Assembly (NCBI GenBank): GCA_019415435.1
Contig: DXZE01000012.1
Location: forward strand, 1-44,442
Length of the DNA: 44,442 nt
Source: Erysipelotrichaceae bacterium
GTDB lineage: Bacteria > Bacillota_I > Bacilli_A > Erysipelotrichales > Erysipelotrichaceae
Direction of reading: 5' to 3'
Shown here one piece after another: positions 33,092 through 41,284 of the stretch (positions are counted from its first letter, which is position 1; each line of letters opens with the position of its first letter). The position numbers and the translations under genes are program-made. The notes below the pieces were generated by a model that was given only the letters and a program-made list of their open reading frames with translations, did not search any database and was not told where the DNA came from.

Positions 33092-34180
33092 ATGGCAGAT
33101 TTACAGGAATACAAATGTCCCAACTGCGGTGGGGCAATCTCTTTCGACAGTACACTCCAGAAGATGAAATGTCCATACTGCGATGCGGAATTCGAAGTGG
33201 AGGCCCTGAAGCAGTATGATGAGGCATTGCATCAGGATACTGAAGATCATATGAACTGGGACACTGCTGCCGGAAGTGAATGGCAGGAAGGAGAACAGGA
33301 AGGTCTGCGTACGTATGTATGCAAGTCCTGCGGCGGTGAAATCGTCGGTGATGAAAGCCTTGCTGCTACTTCATGTCCCTTCTGCGGCAAACCCATCGTG
33401 GTAATGGGACAATTCACCGGAGATCTCAAGCCAGATTATGTGATCCCTTTCAAGCTGGATAAAAAGGCTGCTAAAGAAAGTCTGCAGAAACACTTGAAGG
33501 GAAAGGTGCTGCTGCCCAAGGTGTTCAAAGATCAGAATCATATTGACGAGATCAAAGGCATTTACGTTCCGTTCTGGCTGTTTGACACCGATGCAGATGC
33601 CTGCATCCGCTATCGGGCCAGCCTGGTCAGATCATGGAGTGACAGCAATTACAACTATACAGAAACCAGTTATTACATGGTAATGCGGGAAGGCACGATC
33701 GGCTTCAGCCACGTACCGGTGGATGGCTCTGAGAAGATGGCGGATGATCTCATGGAGTCCATTGAACCCTATGATTTCAGTCAGGCTGTTTCCTTTCAGA
33801 CTGCATATCTGGCCGGCTATATGGCAGATAAATATGATGTGGACGCAAAGGAAAGCATCAAGCGGGCCAATGAACGCGTGAAGCAGTCTACCGCTTCAGC
33901 TTTTGCCAAGACAGCAACGGGATATACCACAATCACGCCTGAGAGCACAAGTATTACTCTTCGCGGCGGCAAGACAAAATATGTCCTGTATCCGGTATGG
34001 CTGCTAAATACAACGTGGAACAATAAGCAGTATACATTTGCGATGAACGGACAGAGCGGCAAGTTCGTTGGTGATTTGCCGATGGATAAAAAAGCTGCAC
34101 TGTTATGGACGATTGGATTGTCTGCTCTTTGTGCCGGCGGCGCCTTTGGCATTGCCAATCTGCTGTGGATGATTTTCTAG
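33092..34180 (+). CDS. TFIIB-type zinc-ribbon membrane protein (YdjG-like)
   Basis: 362 aa. Two zinc ribbons at the N-terminus: Cys9/12/27/30 (CPNC...CPYC) and Cys77/80/95/98 (CKSC...CPFC). The middle (about 110-330) holds VIPFKLDKKAAKESLQKHLK, IKGIYVPFWLFDTDADACI and YVLYPVWLLNTTWNNKQYTF, the conserved core of this family. A single hydrophobic helix (about 336-362) ends the protein, so it is tail-anchored with the ribbons in the cytoplasm. B. subtilis YdjG has the same plan. GGAAAGGAG precedes the ATG. It lies 16 nt before the TPM gene. Confidence 0.88.
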   Translation: MADLQEYKCPNCGGAISFDSTLQKMKCPYCDAEFEVEALKQYDEALHQDTEDHMNWDTAAGSEWQEGEQEGLRTYVCKSCGGEIVGDESLAATSCPFCGKPIVVMGQFTGDLKPDYVIPFKLDKKAAKESLQKHLKGKVLLPKVFKDQNHIDEIKGIYVPFWLFDTDADACIRYRASLVRSWSDSNYNYTETSYYMVMREGTIGFSHVPVDGSEKMADDLMESIEPYDFSQAVSFQTAYLAGYMADKYDVDAKESIKRANERVKQSTASAFAKTATGYTTITPESTSITLRGGKTKYVLYPVWLLNTTWNNKQYTFAMNGQSGKFVGDLPMDKKAALLWTIGLSALCAGGAFGIANLLWMIF

Positions 34181-34196
34181 ATCAAGGAGGAAGGAT

Positions 34197-35027
34197 ATGA
34201 AAAAGATATGGAAAAATACACTCCTTGCTGCAGCCATGTTCCTGATGGCCTTGTTTACCTGTATTCCTTTACTGTCTGTCGTAAGAGCTGAAGACAGCAC
34301 GAGTGGCTTTGCGGATGAACATTATCGTCTGATCGATATGGGCGAAATTGTTGATGAGAGCGATGAAGAAGAGCTGCTCGCTGCTCTGGATGAATTGAGT
34401 GAGAGACAGAAGCTGGAAGTTGCAATCGCAACCGTGGAATCCCTTGAGGGAGAAGATATTGGCACCAAGGCTGATGATATTTATGATCTTTACAATTTCG
34501 GATATGGCGAAGACAAAGATGGCGTTCTTCTGCTGGTCTCCAAAAATGACAGAGAGTGGTATATCAGCACTTGTGGATATGGCATTACCGCATTTACGGA
34601 TGCAGGAATCCAGTATATAGGCAAACAGATGAAATCAGATCTGTCCGATGGCAACTACGCTGCTGCCTTCCATACGTACATCGACCAGTGTGATCAGTTC
34701 ATTACCCAGGCCCGGACAGGCCGTCCCTATGACCGATCCAATCTGCCAAAGGGAAAACTTCCGATGACATGGACACTCATATCGCTTTCCGGCGGTCTTG
34801 CTCTGGGTCTTGTCATTGCCGGCATGCTGAGAGGACAGATGAAATCAGTTCGTTATGCACCAGAGGCAGACCATTACGTCAGAGATGGCAGCCTGAATAT
34901 CACCCGCAGTAATGATATGTTCCTGTATCGGACCGTAAATAAAACGGTTCGGTCAAAGGATTCTGGCAGCAGTACACATACATCTTCATCCGGCAGGACC
35001 CATGGTGGCGGTGGAGGATCATTCTGA
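34197..35027 (+). CDS. TPM-domain membrane protein (YdjH-like)
   Basis: 276 aa. A signal or anchor helix at about 8-28, then a TPM domain (about 40-175; LIDMGEIVDESDEEELLAAL, KDGVLLLVSKNDREWYIST, YGITAFTDAGIQYI), a second membrane helix (about 187-207) and a cytoplasmic tail ending in a Gly-rich GGGGGSF. TPM domains are extracytoplasmic; some relatives are phosphatases or photosystem repair factors. The combination with an SPFH-zinc-ribbon protein and a YdjG-like protein reproduces the B. subtilis ydjGHI set. AAGGAGGAAGG precedes the start. Last gene of the set; no clear terminator follows before the IS30 remnant. Confidence 0.9.
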   Translation: MKKIWKNTLLAAAMFLMALFTCIPLLSVVRAEDSTSGFADEHYRLIDMGEIVDESDEEELLAALDELSERQKLEVAIATVESLEGEDIGTKADDIYDLYNFGYGEDKDGVLLLVSKNDREWYISTCGYGITAFTDAGIQYIGKQMKSDLSDGNYAAAFHTYIDQCDQFITQARTGRPYDRSNLPKGKLPMTWTLISLSGGLALGLVIAGMLRGQMKSVRYAPEADHYVRDGSLNITRSNDMFLYRTVNKTVRSKDSGSSTHTSSSGRTHGGGGGSF

Positions 35028-35038
35028 TCCTTGAATTG

Positions 35039-35239
35039 TCAAGCCAAACGCAACAGAGTGGAATAATAGACCTCAAAGGGTGTCCTGTACCCCAGGCATT
35101 TGCGAGGTCTTTTATTCAGTTTGTCGAAGACGGACTATATGTATTCCTCGCTGATATCAGTCAGATCTTGCCCCTTGGGAAAGTATTCCTTTAAGAGCCC
35201 GTTGGTGTTTTCGTTGGTTCCTCTTTGCCAAGGATGATG
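35039..35239 (-). pseudogene. IS30-family transposase, 3' remnant
   Basis: On the minus strand the last 66 codons of an IS30 transposase can be read: HHPWQRGTNENTNGLLKEYF, PKGQDLTDISEEYI, then an in-frame TAG (35135-35137), SVFDKLNKRPRKCLGYRTPF and EVYYSTLLRLA with stop at 35039. This covers the region after the third catalytic Asp/Glu zone. A TGA sits just upstream at 35240-35242 and the rest of the gene (about 250 codons) is missing. The insertion is therefore dead. No terminal inverted repeat was identified. Confidence 0.85.
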
Positions 35240-35539
35240 TCAGTTAGCCTGCGGACTAAGATGGACAATAGCCAATCCAGCCATGAAACATTTCTGCAGA
35301 TTCTTTGCGCCTTTGATCTGCCTGATGGCAATCGTTGCTGTGATGTGATGGAGCTCAGCGAAGAAGATGGATCGCTTGTCATAAGAAAAGCAAATCCGGA
35401 TGCAGGTAAGTTCGTTCTTCCGGCGGCCGGGTGATGGCTTGGAACATTTGATGCATATCTTTTCTCCTGCTGCAGCAGCCACAGGACAAACCATACGAAA
35501 ATAGGATATATTCAGAGAAAAAATACAGAGAGGGGCTTT
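35240..35539. other. Unassigned stretch between the IS30 remnant and the nucleotidase
   Basis: Open frames exist on both strands (a 69-codon plus-strand frame ending ELSEEDGSLVIRKANPDAG and a 104-codon minus-strand frame) but neither has a ribosome binding site or a family match. It may be scar sequence from insertion and deletion. GAGAGGGGC at the right end serves the next gene. Confidence 0.35.
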
Positions 35540-36997
35540 ATGCGGACGAAACAACTGATTCTGCTACATAACAATGACATGCATGGCGATTTTGTACCTC
35601 ATCAGATCGATGGAATGGATACGGGCGGTCTGCCACTTCTGGCCGGGTATGTCAACCGGGTCAGGAAAGAAGAGAAGAATGTTCTGTATGCCATTGCCGG
35701 AGATGTATTTCAGGGATCGATCATAGATATGGAATATCGTGGGATCTCCACGATTGATCTGATCAATCAGCTTAATCCAGACGTAATGACCATCGGTAAT
35801 CATGAAGTGGACTACGGCCTTTCACATCTGCTGTTTCTGGAAAAATGTGCAAATTTTCCTATCATTAATGCCAATCTCTATGTGAACCTGAATGGAAGCA
35901 GACTGTTTCTGCCCTACCTGATCAAAGAAGTAAATGGCATGAAAGTGCTGTTTATCGGACTGCTGACCGAGGATGTGATCGCCGTGACACGTCAGGATAA
36001 GGTGATCGGGACGCTTGTGGATGTTGAGCAGGCGGTGCATGAAATTCAAATGATTCTGGACAGCTATCGTACCGTTGATATCGACTTAACAGTATTGCTC
36101 ACCCACATTGGCATTGAAAAAGACCGTGAGCTGGCAGCACAGCTGGATCCCTGCTATGGCGTAGATCTGATTATCGGAGGACATTCTCATACCATGATGG
36201 AGCAGCCGGAATATGTCAATGGCATTTGGATTGCGCAGGCAGGGGCCGGCACGGGGCAGATTGGAAGGTTTGATCTGATCTGCGACACAGATACCAACAG
36301 TATTGCTGATCTTCGCTGGCAGTGCGTGCCGGTGAATGAAGAGACCGCCGAAGCGGACCTTACGATGCAGGAACTGCTGAAGCGATATCGTTCTGTGACA
36401 GATTCCAAATATGCAAGGGTGATTACTACATTTGCACGCAGGCTGACGCACCCGTGTCGGACGCAGGAAACAGAGCTTGGTAATCTTTATGCAGATCTTC
36501 TGCAGAGCGGAAGCTCGTTTGACTTGATGATCCTTAGCTCTGGTTCCATCCGCAAAGAGGAATTGGGACCGATCATCACATTTCAGGAAATGAAGGAGAA
36601 TACGCCCTTTGATGACTGCCTTTGGATGCTCAAGGTAAATGGCGATCAGCTTCGGAGGATGATTGCTTTTGTTTTCCGGGAGGAAGCCTGGCGCGGACAT
36701 ACCGAATTCTATCAATATTCCCATGGGATGCATATTGTATGGAATCGCCGAAAAGAAGACTTTAAGGAATTCTGCTTTCATGGAAAAGAGATCAAAGATG
36801 CAGATGAAATGACAATCTGCCTGCAGGATTATCATTTTAGAAATTTTGATCAGGTATTCTCGGTAGATCTGCATGAGGTGCGTAAAAATATGGAACCACG
36901 AATTATTGCCGGTTCCCTGAATCATATTGTGGAAGAATACATGACGAAACATCAGGGACTGAATGCGGAAATCGAGGGGAGAATTGAGGTGATTTAG
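35540..36997 (+). CDS. 5'-nucleotidase / metallophosphoesterase family protein (YunD-like)
   Basis: 485 aa. The N-terminal metallophosphatase domain shows LLHNNDMHGDF (Asp13, His15), GDVFQGS, a GNHEVD metal site, LLTHIGIEKD and IIGGHSHTMM. The C-terminal 5'-nucleotidase domain (about 290-480) includes ETELGNLYADLLQ and SGSIRKEELG. No signal peptide, unlike secreted UshA-type enzymes, so it is expected in the cytoplasm, as is B. subtilis YunD. It would release nucleosides or related products from phosphomonoesters or diesters; the exact substrate is open. It directly follows the IS30 scar and precedes a small-gene group. Confidence 0.88.
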   Translation: MRTKQLILLHNNDMHGDFVPHQIDGMDTGGLPLLAGYVNRVRKEEKNVLYAIAGDVFQGSIIDMEYRGISTIDLINQLNPDVMTIGNHEVDYGLSHLLFLEKCANFPIINANLYVNLNGSRLFLPYLIKEVNGMKVLFIGLLTEDVIAVTRQDKVIGTLVDVEQAVHEIQMILDSYRTVDIDLTVLLTHIGIEKDRELAAQLDPCYGVDLIIGGHSHTMMEQPEYVNGIWIAQAGAGTGQIGRFDLICDTDTNSIADLRWQCVPVNEETAEADLTMQELLKRYRSVTDSKYARVITTFARRLTHPCRTQETELGNLYADLLQSGSSFDLMILSSGSIRKEELGPIITFQEMKENTPFDDCLWMLKVNGDQLRRMIAFVFREEAWRGHTEFYQYSHGMHIVWNRRKEDFKEFCFHGKEIKDADEMTICLQDYHFRNFDQVFSVDLHEVRKNMEPRIIAGSLNHIVEEYMTKHQGLNAEIEGRIEVI

Positions 36998-37006
36998 GAG
37001 GGGAAT

Positions 37007-37186
37007 ATGAAAATAATGGTTGAAACAATGCCATCAAACCTGCAGAAATTTACTTCCATGACGAAGTATGAATTTTCAGATCCGATAAAGGTTTGTACAT
37101 GGCTGATTTCGGGAGGGAGTTGTTATGAAAAGAGTAACGGTAACCATGGACAAACTGCCAAAGAGCGTGCTGGAGCTGAAAAGTGA
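37007..37186 (+). CDS. Short ORF, possible truncated paralogue of the next gene
   Basis: 59 aa. GGAGGGG lies 3-4 nt before the ATG. The first 33 residues (MVETMPSNLQKFTSMTKYEF, SDPIKVCTWLISG) can be laid against the start of the 37125 protein (VTMDKLPKSVLELKSEAEKM, HSPEGTAILTIAAL). From 37125 it overlaps that gene in another frame, so its last 20 residues are a shadow. It may be a leftover of a partial duplication, or a leader ORF that couples translation to the next gene. Confidence 0.4.
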   Translation: MKIMVETMPSNLQKFTSMTKYEFSDPIKVCTWLISGGSCYEKSNGNHGQTAKERAGAEK

Positions 37187-37616
37187 AGCAGAGAAGATGC
37201 ACTCACCGGAAGGAACAGCGATTCTTACCATTGCAGCACTATGCCTGTATCCGGAAAATCGTGATGAGTCGCTTGCAATGCTCGATTATTTAAGAGGTCC
37301 GAGACCGTTAAGTATCGCGGAGAAGCAATTCATCCGGGATCGATTTATGGATAAGGACTATGTGCCGCGTTCTTATTTTAAGGGCGCAACTCCGGACAAT
37401 GACTACATGCCGGATCTTCCATATGAACTGGAAGTGATTGATCAGGAGCTGCCAGAAGAGGACGGGTATGAGACGCGCTACTTAAGAAGTGGAGGAGCGG
37501 ATTCACCTCGCCCGATTAAGTTCAGAAATAAACCATCTACAGGGGAGTGGTTTTTATGGGAACAGCTGTTGCTTGCAGGAATCAGGGAGCCGGCAAGTAA
37601 GGATCCGTGGAGGTGA
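37125..37616 (+). CDS. Cytoplasmic protein of unknown function (possibly DUF6935)
   Basis: 163 aa. It contains TVTMDKLPKSVLELKSEAEK, then AILTIAALCLYPENRDESLA and PRPLSIAEKQFIRDRF, and an acidic segment LEVIDQELPEEDGYE. I recall this pattern from DUF6935 proteins of gut Firmicutes, but this is from memory. No membrane helix. GGGAGGGAG precedes the start. Its 3' end overlaps or abuts the next gene. Confidence 0.65.
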   Translation: MKRVTVTMDKLPKSVLELKSEAEKMHSPEGTAILTIAALCLYPENRDESLAMLDYLRGPRPLSIAEKQFIRDRFMDKDYVPRSYFKGATPDNDYMPDLPYELEVIDQELPEEDGYETRYLRSGGADSPRPIKFRNKPSTGEWFLWEQLLLAGIREPASKDPWR

Positions 37617-37639
37617 CGGGGGAAGATTGTGAGTCGCGT

Positions 37640-38530
37640 ATGGGTAATAAATTAAAAATTGTTTTATGCTTCGGAGGTGTAATTCTTGCCCTTTTTGCAG
37701 TTCTGATTGGTGTAACAGTCTATCAGAACAGTAGTTTAAAAGAACGAATAGATAACAGCAAAAAAGTTAAGGAGAGCAAGATGACAAAATTTGAATATTC
37801 GGTTGGCGGTGGAATGCGCGGAGAATCGAGCACTGTCACCGTCAGTGTTGCGGATGAGAACTCCTGCCTGATTACGGAGACCGATAAGGAGTATTATGCT
37901 GCAAGGAAGGTTGTGCACGAATACCGGACGGAAGAGGATCTGCTTGGGGAAATCGAAGACATTTTCCGCGAAAATAAAATGCAGAAATGGAGCGAAAAGG
38001 ACCTGAGGGATATTATTGTGGCAGATGGAGCGTCTGAGAGTTATCGCTTTTCTTTTACAGATACTGATGTGTATTTTTCTTCGCAGTATTATCCAAAAAA
38101 ATACAGTGAAAAGCTGGCTAAGATTCATGAGGTGATTGAATCAAGAAAGAAGGAAGCAGAACAGCTTCCTGCACTGAAGCTTCCAGTGGGTGAGTCAGAG
38201 GATCAGGTGAGCCCGTCAGCGGAAATTTATCCGACGGATGGATATTTAGGGCTTTTTCTTGAATCTTACGAGCAGAATGAATTACATTTTGTGATTCGAA
38301 ACGGGCGTAAAGAAGCGTTTCCAGGAATTGGCGAGAATGGCTTGAATGCGACTGTTTCTGAGGTGAAGATCATCGATTTGGCAAGTCAGGAGGAACTGCC
38401 GCTTCTGTCTCCACGTTACGGATATGGTGGAGCCTGTGCCGGGGGGGGATATTGGAGAAGGCTATGTGACGCCGGAAAGCTGGTTGGAACCTGGACATTA
38501 CGAGTTACGAGTGGAGAATCTTGCCTGTGA
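37640..38530 (+). CDS. Membrane-anchored protein of unknown function, frameshifted near its 3' end
   Basis: 296 aa from the ATG at 37640; a GTG start at 37607 inside the previous gene is possible. One N-terminal membrane helix (KIVLCFGGVILALFAVLIGV), then an extracytoplasmic domain with FEYSVGGGMRGESSTVTVSV and a helix IHEVIESRKKEAEQLPALKL. After GYGGACA the frame passes a run of eight Gs (38441-38448) and continues as an Arg/Trp/Leu-rich tail ending at 38530. With seven Gs the protein would read GDIGEGYVTPESWLEPGHYE then LRVENLACEFEIVK and stop at 38549, a far more natural end. So the gene is either broken, phase-variable or misread at this tract. Confidence 0.65.
   Translation: MGNKLKIVLCFGGVILALFAVLIGVTVYQNSSLKERIDNSKKVKESKMTKFEYSVGGGMRGESSTVTVSVADENSCLITETDKEYYAARKVVHEYRTEEDLLGEIEDIFRENKMQKWSEKDLRDIIVADGASESYRFSFTDTDVYFSSQYYPKKYSEKLAKIHEVIESRKKEAEQLPALKLPVGESEDQVSPSAEIYPTDGYLGLFLESYEQNELHFVIRNGRKEAFPGIGENGLNATVSEVKIIDLASQEELPLLSPRYGYGGACAGGGYWRRLCDAGKLVGTWTLRVTSGESCL
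38441..38448 (+). repeat. Homopolymeric G8 tract inside a coding region
   Basis: Eight consecutive Gs in the gene ending at 38530. Loss of one G restores a plausible C-terminus. Slippage during replication, transcription or sequencing are all possible. Confidence 0.8.
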
Positions 38531-38628
38531 ATTTGAAATCGTGAAGTGAGAGTTTAAGAAAGAGTGAAAGTATGGTACCCGTCAATGTAATTGTGGCGCT
38601 TGTCATTGTCGGGCTGTTTTGTATTTTG

Positions 38629-38847
38629 ATGCCGGCAGGAAAAATCTATCTTTCTCCGATTATCGACTGCTTTGATGGATTGCCGGTTTCTTGGACCATA
38701 GGGACTTCTCCGGATGCCGAACTGGTCAATACTATGCTTGATAACGCTATCGGAACCCTTAAGGAAAACGATCACCCCATTATTCATTCTGATCGAGGTG
38801 CACACTACCGTTGGTCAGGCTGGATCGAGAGGATGGAGAATGCAGGC
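38629..38847 (+). pseudogene. IS3-family transposase fragment
   Basis: In a 99-codon frame (38572-38871) the part MPAGKIYLSPIIDCFDGLPV, SWTIGTSPDAELVNTMLDNA, IIHSDRGAHYRWSGWIERME is the middle of an IS3 OrfB integrase core (rve), including the second catalytic Asp in HSDRG. The first Asp region upstream and the third (Glu) region downstream are absent. The 19 residues before it (VNVIVALVIVGLFCIL) are not transposase. The fragment ends exactly where a perfect hairpin starts. Confidence 0.85.
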
Positions 38848-38848
38848 C

Positions 38849-38884
38849 GTGAACTACTCGGTTACTTGTAGCCGAGTAGTTCAC
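38849..38884 (+). repeat. Perfect 13-bp inverted repeat at the IS3 fragment edge
   Basis: 38849-38861 pairs with 38872-38884 without a mismatch, with a 10-nt loop. No T-tract follows on either strand. It begins one base after the transposase homology ends, so it may be a deletion junction, a target of hairpin-loving elements, or the end of another element. Confidence 0.7.
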
Positions 38885-38914
38885 AACGCAAACATCATGA
38901 TAAGAATGCATACA

Positions 38915-38945
38915 GGCATTGCCATAATATTGGCAGTGCCTGTTA
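38915..38945 (+). terminator. Possible terminator before prfA
   Basis: GGCATTGCCA/TGGCAGTGCC (38915-38924 with 38931-38940, one wobble) with a 6-nt loop, followed by TGTTATTCTATAT, which is T-rich but broken. It may separate the island from the prfA operon. No gene is seen between 38872 and 39031. Confidence 0.45.
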
Positions 38946-39031
38946 TTCTATATCTATGTGTTTTACGTACAATACTGCAATTCTGGAATAAGATGTTAGA
39001 ATAAAAGGCGTAATAGATTGGATGAGAATAT

Positions 39032-40105
39032 ATGGACGCAGTCAGAGAAAAATTAAAAGAAATTGAAAAACAATATAACGATATTAATAAACAGTTAATT
39101 GATGAGAATGTATTAAAAGATCCAAAGAAGCTGACAAAGCTTTCCAAAGAAGAAGCAAGATTAAAACAGCCGGTAGACGCATGGCATCAGTTACAGGATC
39201 TTGATTCGAGAATTGAACAGGCACAGGAGATGCTGAAAGATTCAGATGAAGAAATGAAAGAGATGGCCAGGGTCGAATTAGAAGAATGTGAGCCGGAGAG
39301 AGAAAAACTTCTGGATCATATTCAGAAACTTCTGATTCCAAGAGATGAGGAAGATGGCTGCGATGTAATCATGGAGATACGAGGTGGAGCTGGTGGAGAT
39401 GAAGGAAACATCTTTGCGGGTGACTTATATCGTATGTATACAAGATATGCCGAAAGCAAAGGGTGGAATGTACAGGTTATGGAAGCCAATCCTTCTGAAG
39501 CAGGAGGTTTTTCACAGATTATCTTTTCTATCAAAGGTACAGATGTCTATAAGTATCTGAAGTGGGAATCTGGTGTACACAGGGTACAGAGAGTTCCTAA
39601 GACAGAGACACAGGGAAGAATTCATACTTCTACAGCTACCGTATTATGTCAGCCTGAGATTGAAGAAGATGAGTTTGAATTAGATATGAATGATCTGACT
39701 TTTGAAACACACAGAGCTTCCGGTGCAGGTGGTCAGCATATCAATAAAACAGATTCAGCTGTCAGAATTGTACATGTACCTACCGGTATTACCGTCAATT
39801 GTCAGGAAGGCAGATCACAGATTGAAAACAGAGAGACTGCCTTAAGAATTATCCGTTCCCGTGTCTATGAAGAAATGAAGAGACAGAAAGAGGAAGAAGA
39901 GGGCAAGATCAGAAGATCCAAGATTGGTACAGGAGATCGTTCTGAAAAGATCAGAACCTATAACTATCCACAAAACAGAGTGACAGATCATCGTATTCAC
40001 TACACCACAAATCACTTAGATCAGATTATGGATGGCAAGCTGGATGAAGTGATTAATGCTTTGTTGGAAGAAGAAGAGAAGAGAAAACTGGAGGCAGCAC
40101 AATGA
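39032..40105 (+). CDS. prfA: Peptide chain release factor 1
   Basis: 357 aa. Recognises UAA and UAG and triggers peptide release. The stop-codon-reading tripeptide PxT is PKT at 189-191, and the catalytic GGQ is at 233-235 (SGAGGQHINK). The N-terminal coiled-coil domain 1 is complete. The ribosome binding site is weak (TTGGATGAG). The stop overlaps the prmC start (ATGA), the usual prfA-prmC coupling; PrmC methylates the GGQ glutamine of this protein. Confidence 0.97.
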   Translation: MDAVREKLKEIEKQYNDINKQLIDENVLKDPKKLTKLSKEEARLKQPVDAWHQLQDLDSRIEQAQEMLKDSDEEMKEMARVELEECEPEREKLLDHIQKLLIPRDEEDGCDVIMEIRGGAGGDEGNIFAGDLYRMYTRYAESKGWNVQVMEANPSEAGGFSQIIFSIKGTDVYKYLKWESGVHRVQRVPKTETQGRIHTSTATVLCQPEIEEDEFELDMNDLTFETHRASGAGGQHINKTDSAVRIVHVPTGITVNCQEGRSQIENRETALRIIRSRVYEEMKRQKEEEEGKIRRSKIGTGDRSEKIRTYNYPQNRVTDHRIHYTTNHLDQIMDGKLDEVINALLEEEEKRKLEAAQ

Positions 40106-40953
40106 GTACGTTTGCGGACAGTGTCAGAAAGTATGAGAAGCTTTGTGAAGCAGTAGATGTGCCTGCTGAAACTGTTATGGCATATCTTGTCGAGTTATCA
40201 CAAAGAGAAAGATATGATCTTTATCTGCATTATGATGAAGAGATGCCTGAGGAATTGGAAAAAGAGTTTGATGCAGGTATGGCAAGAATATTAAAGCAGG
40301 AACCTATGGAACATGTATTAGGGTATTCCTGGTTTTATGGATATAAGTTTATAGTGAATGAAGATGTACTGATACCACGTCCTGAGACAGAAGAGTTATG
40401 TGCGAATGTTTTAGCCAGAATGGATCAGTTTTTTGAGGATTATGATGCGATTGAATGTGCAGATGTAGGTACTGGTTCTGGTGATATCGCTATTGTATTA
40501 GAAAAAGAAGAGCCTAAGGTACATATGACTGCGACAGATATCTCTGAGGAAGCATTGGTAACCGCAAGAAAGAATGCACAGAATAATCAGGCTGACATAG
40601 AGTTCCTGGCTGGTGATATGTTAAAGCCTTTAATAGACCATCATAAGAAACTGGATGTACTTGTATCTAACCCGCCATATATTCCATCTGAAGAAAAGAT
40701 GGAAACATCTGTTATAGACTATGAACCTCATGTTGCATTGTTTGGCGGTGATGATGGTCTTAAGTTTTACAGAGAGATCTTTAAGGATTGCCGCAAGGTA
40801 TTAAAAGATAAATCCTTTATGGCATTTGAAATGGGTTGGGATCAGAGAGAAAGAATGTCCGCTTTAGTAAAAGAGCTTCTCCCAGAAGCAACCTTTGAAA
40901 TATTAAAGGATATCAATGGTAAAGACAGGATGCTGTTTGTTTATTTTGGATAG
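40102..40953 (+). CDS. prmC: Peptide chain release factor N5-glutamine methyltransferase
   Basis: 283 aa. Transfers a methyl group from SAM to the Gln of the GGQ motif of RF1/RF2. An N-terminal helical domain, then VLIPRPETEEL at 89-99, the SAM-binding loop DVGTGSGDIA at 121-130 and the catalytic NPPY at 190-193. It overlaps prfA by 4 nt. Two regulator-like genes follow within 12 nt. Confidence 0.97.
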   Translation: MSTFADSVRKYEKLCEAVDVPAETVMAYLVELSQRERYDLYLHYDEEMPEELEKEFDAGMARILKQEPMEHVLGYSWFYGYKFIVNEDVLIPRPETEELCANVLARMDQFFEDYDAIECADVGTGSGDIAIVLEKEEPKVHMTATDISEEALVTARKNAQNNQADIEFLAGDMLKPLIDHHKKLDVLVSNPPYIPSEEKMETSVIDYEPHVALFGGDDGLKFYREIFKDCRKVLKDKSFMAFEMGWDQRERMSALVKELLPEATFEILKDINGKDRMLFVYFG

Positions 40954-40964
40954 GAGTGCAAGTC

Positions 40965-41282
40965 ATGAATGTGAAGGAGAAGACAGAGGCTTTCAGAGCA
41001 TCCTGCAGGGTGTATAAGAAAGAAAAAGAAAATATCAGTCAGATGGATCCGGATACATTGTCAGAAGGAGACAAGCAGCTTTATATCTTTATGAAAGAAG
41101 ATACAGAGTTTGTCGAGAAGACATTTGACAAGTTAGCCAAAGAATGCGGCAATGTTGCAAGAATGGCTGTATGGCTGTTATTTATAGAAGGCAGGACACA
41201 GGAATCTGTTGCAGAACAGTATGGTATAACGAGAAGAACTGTTCAGTATCAGGTGAATAAGTGGCTTACAAAGGTGCTTTAA
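40965..41282 (+). CDS. Sigma-region-4-like DNA-binding protein, first of a tandem pair
   Basis: 105 aa from the ATG at 40965 (GGAG 8 nt upstream), rather than a GTG at 40956 that overlaps the ribosome binding site. The N-terminus is helical (FRASCRVYKKEKENI); the C-terminus is a helix-turn-helix of sigma-70 region-4 type (EGRTQESVAEQYGITRRTVQ, YQVNKWLTKVL). Relatives include phage ArpU/RinA-like activators. It aligns end to end with the next protein (FKRECRNYYLYESDI; LTWMTCVQGKNK), so the two are diverged tandem copies. What they regulate is unknown. Confidence 0.7.
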   Translation: MNVKEKTEAFRASCRVYKKEKENISQMDPDTLSEGDKQLYIFMKEDTEFVEKTFDKLAKECGNVARMAVWLLFIEGRTQESVAEQYGITRRTVQYQVNKWLTKVL

Positions 41283-41284
41283 TA

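Noticed and set aside
35240..35554. 104-codon minus-strand ORF next to the IS30 remnant
   Set aside because: No ribosome binding site or family match, and it overlaps the start of the nucleotidase; treated as scar DNA.
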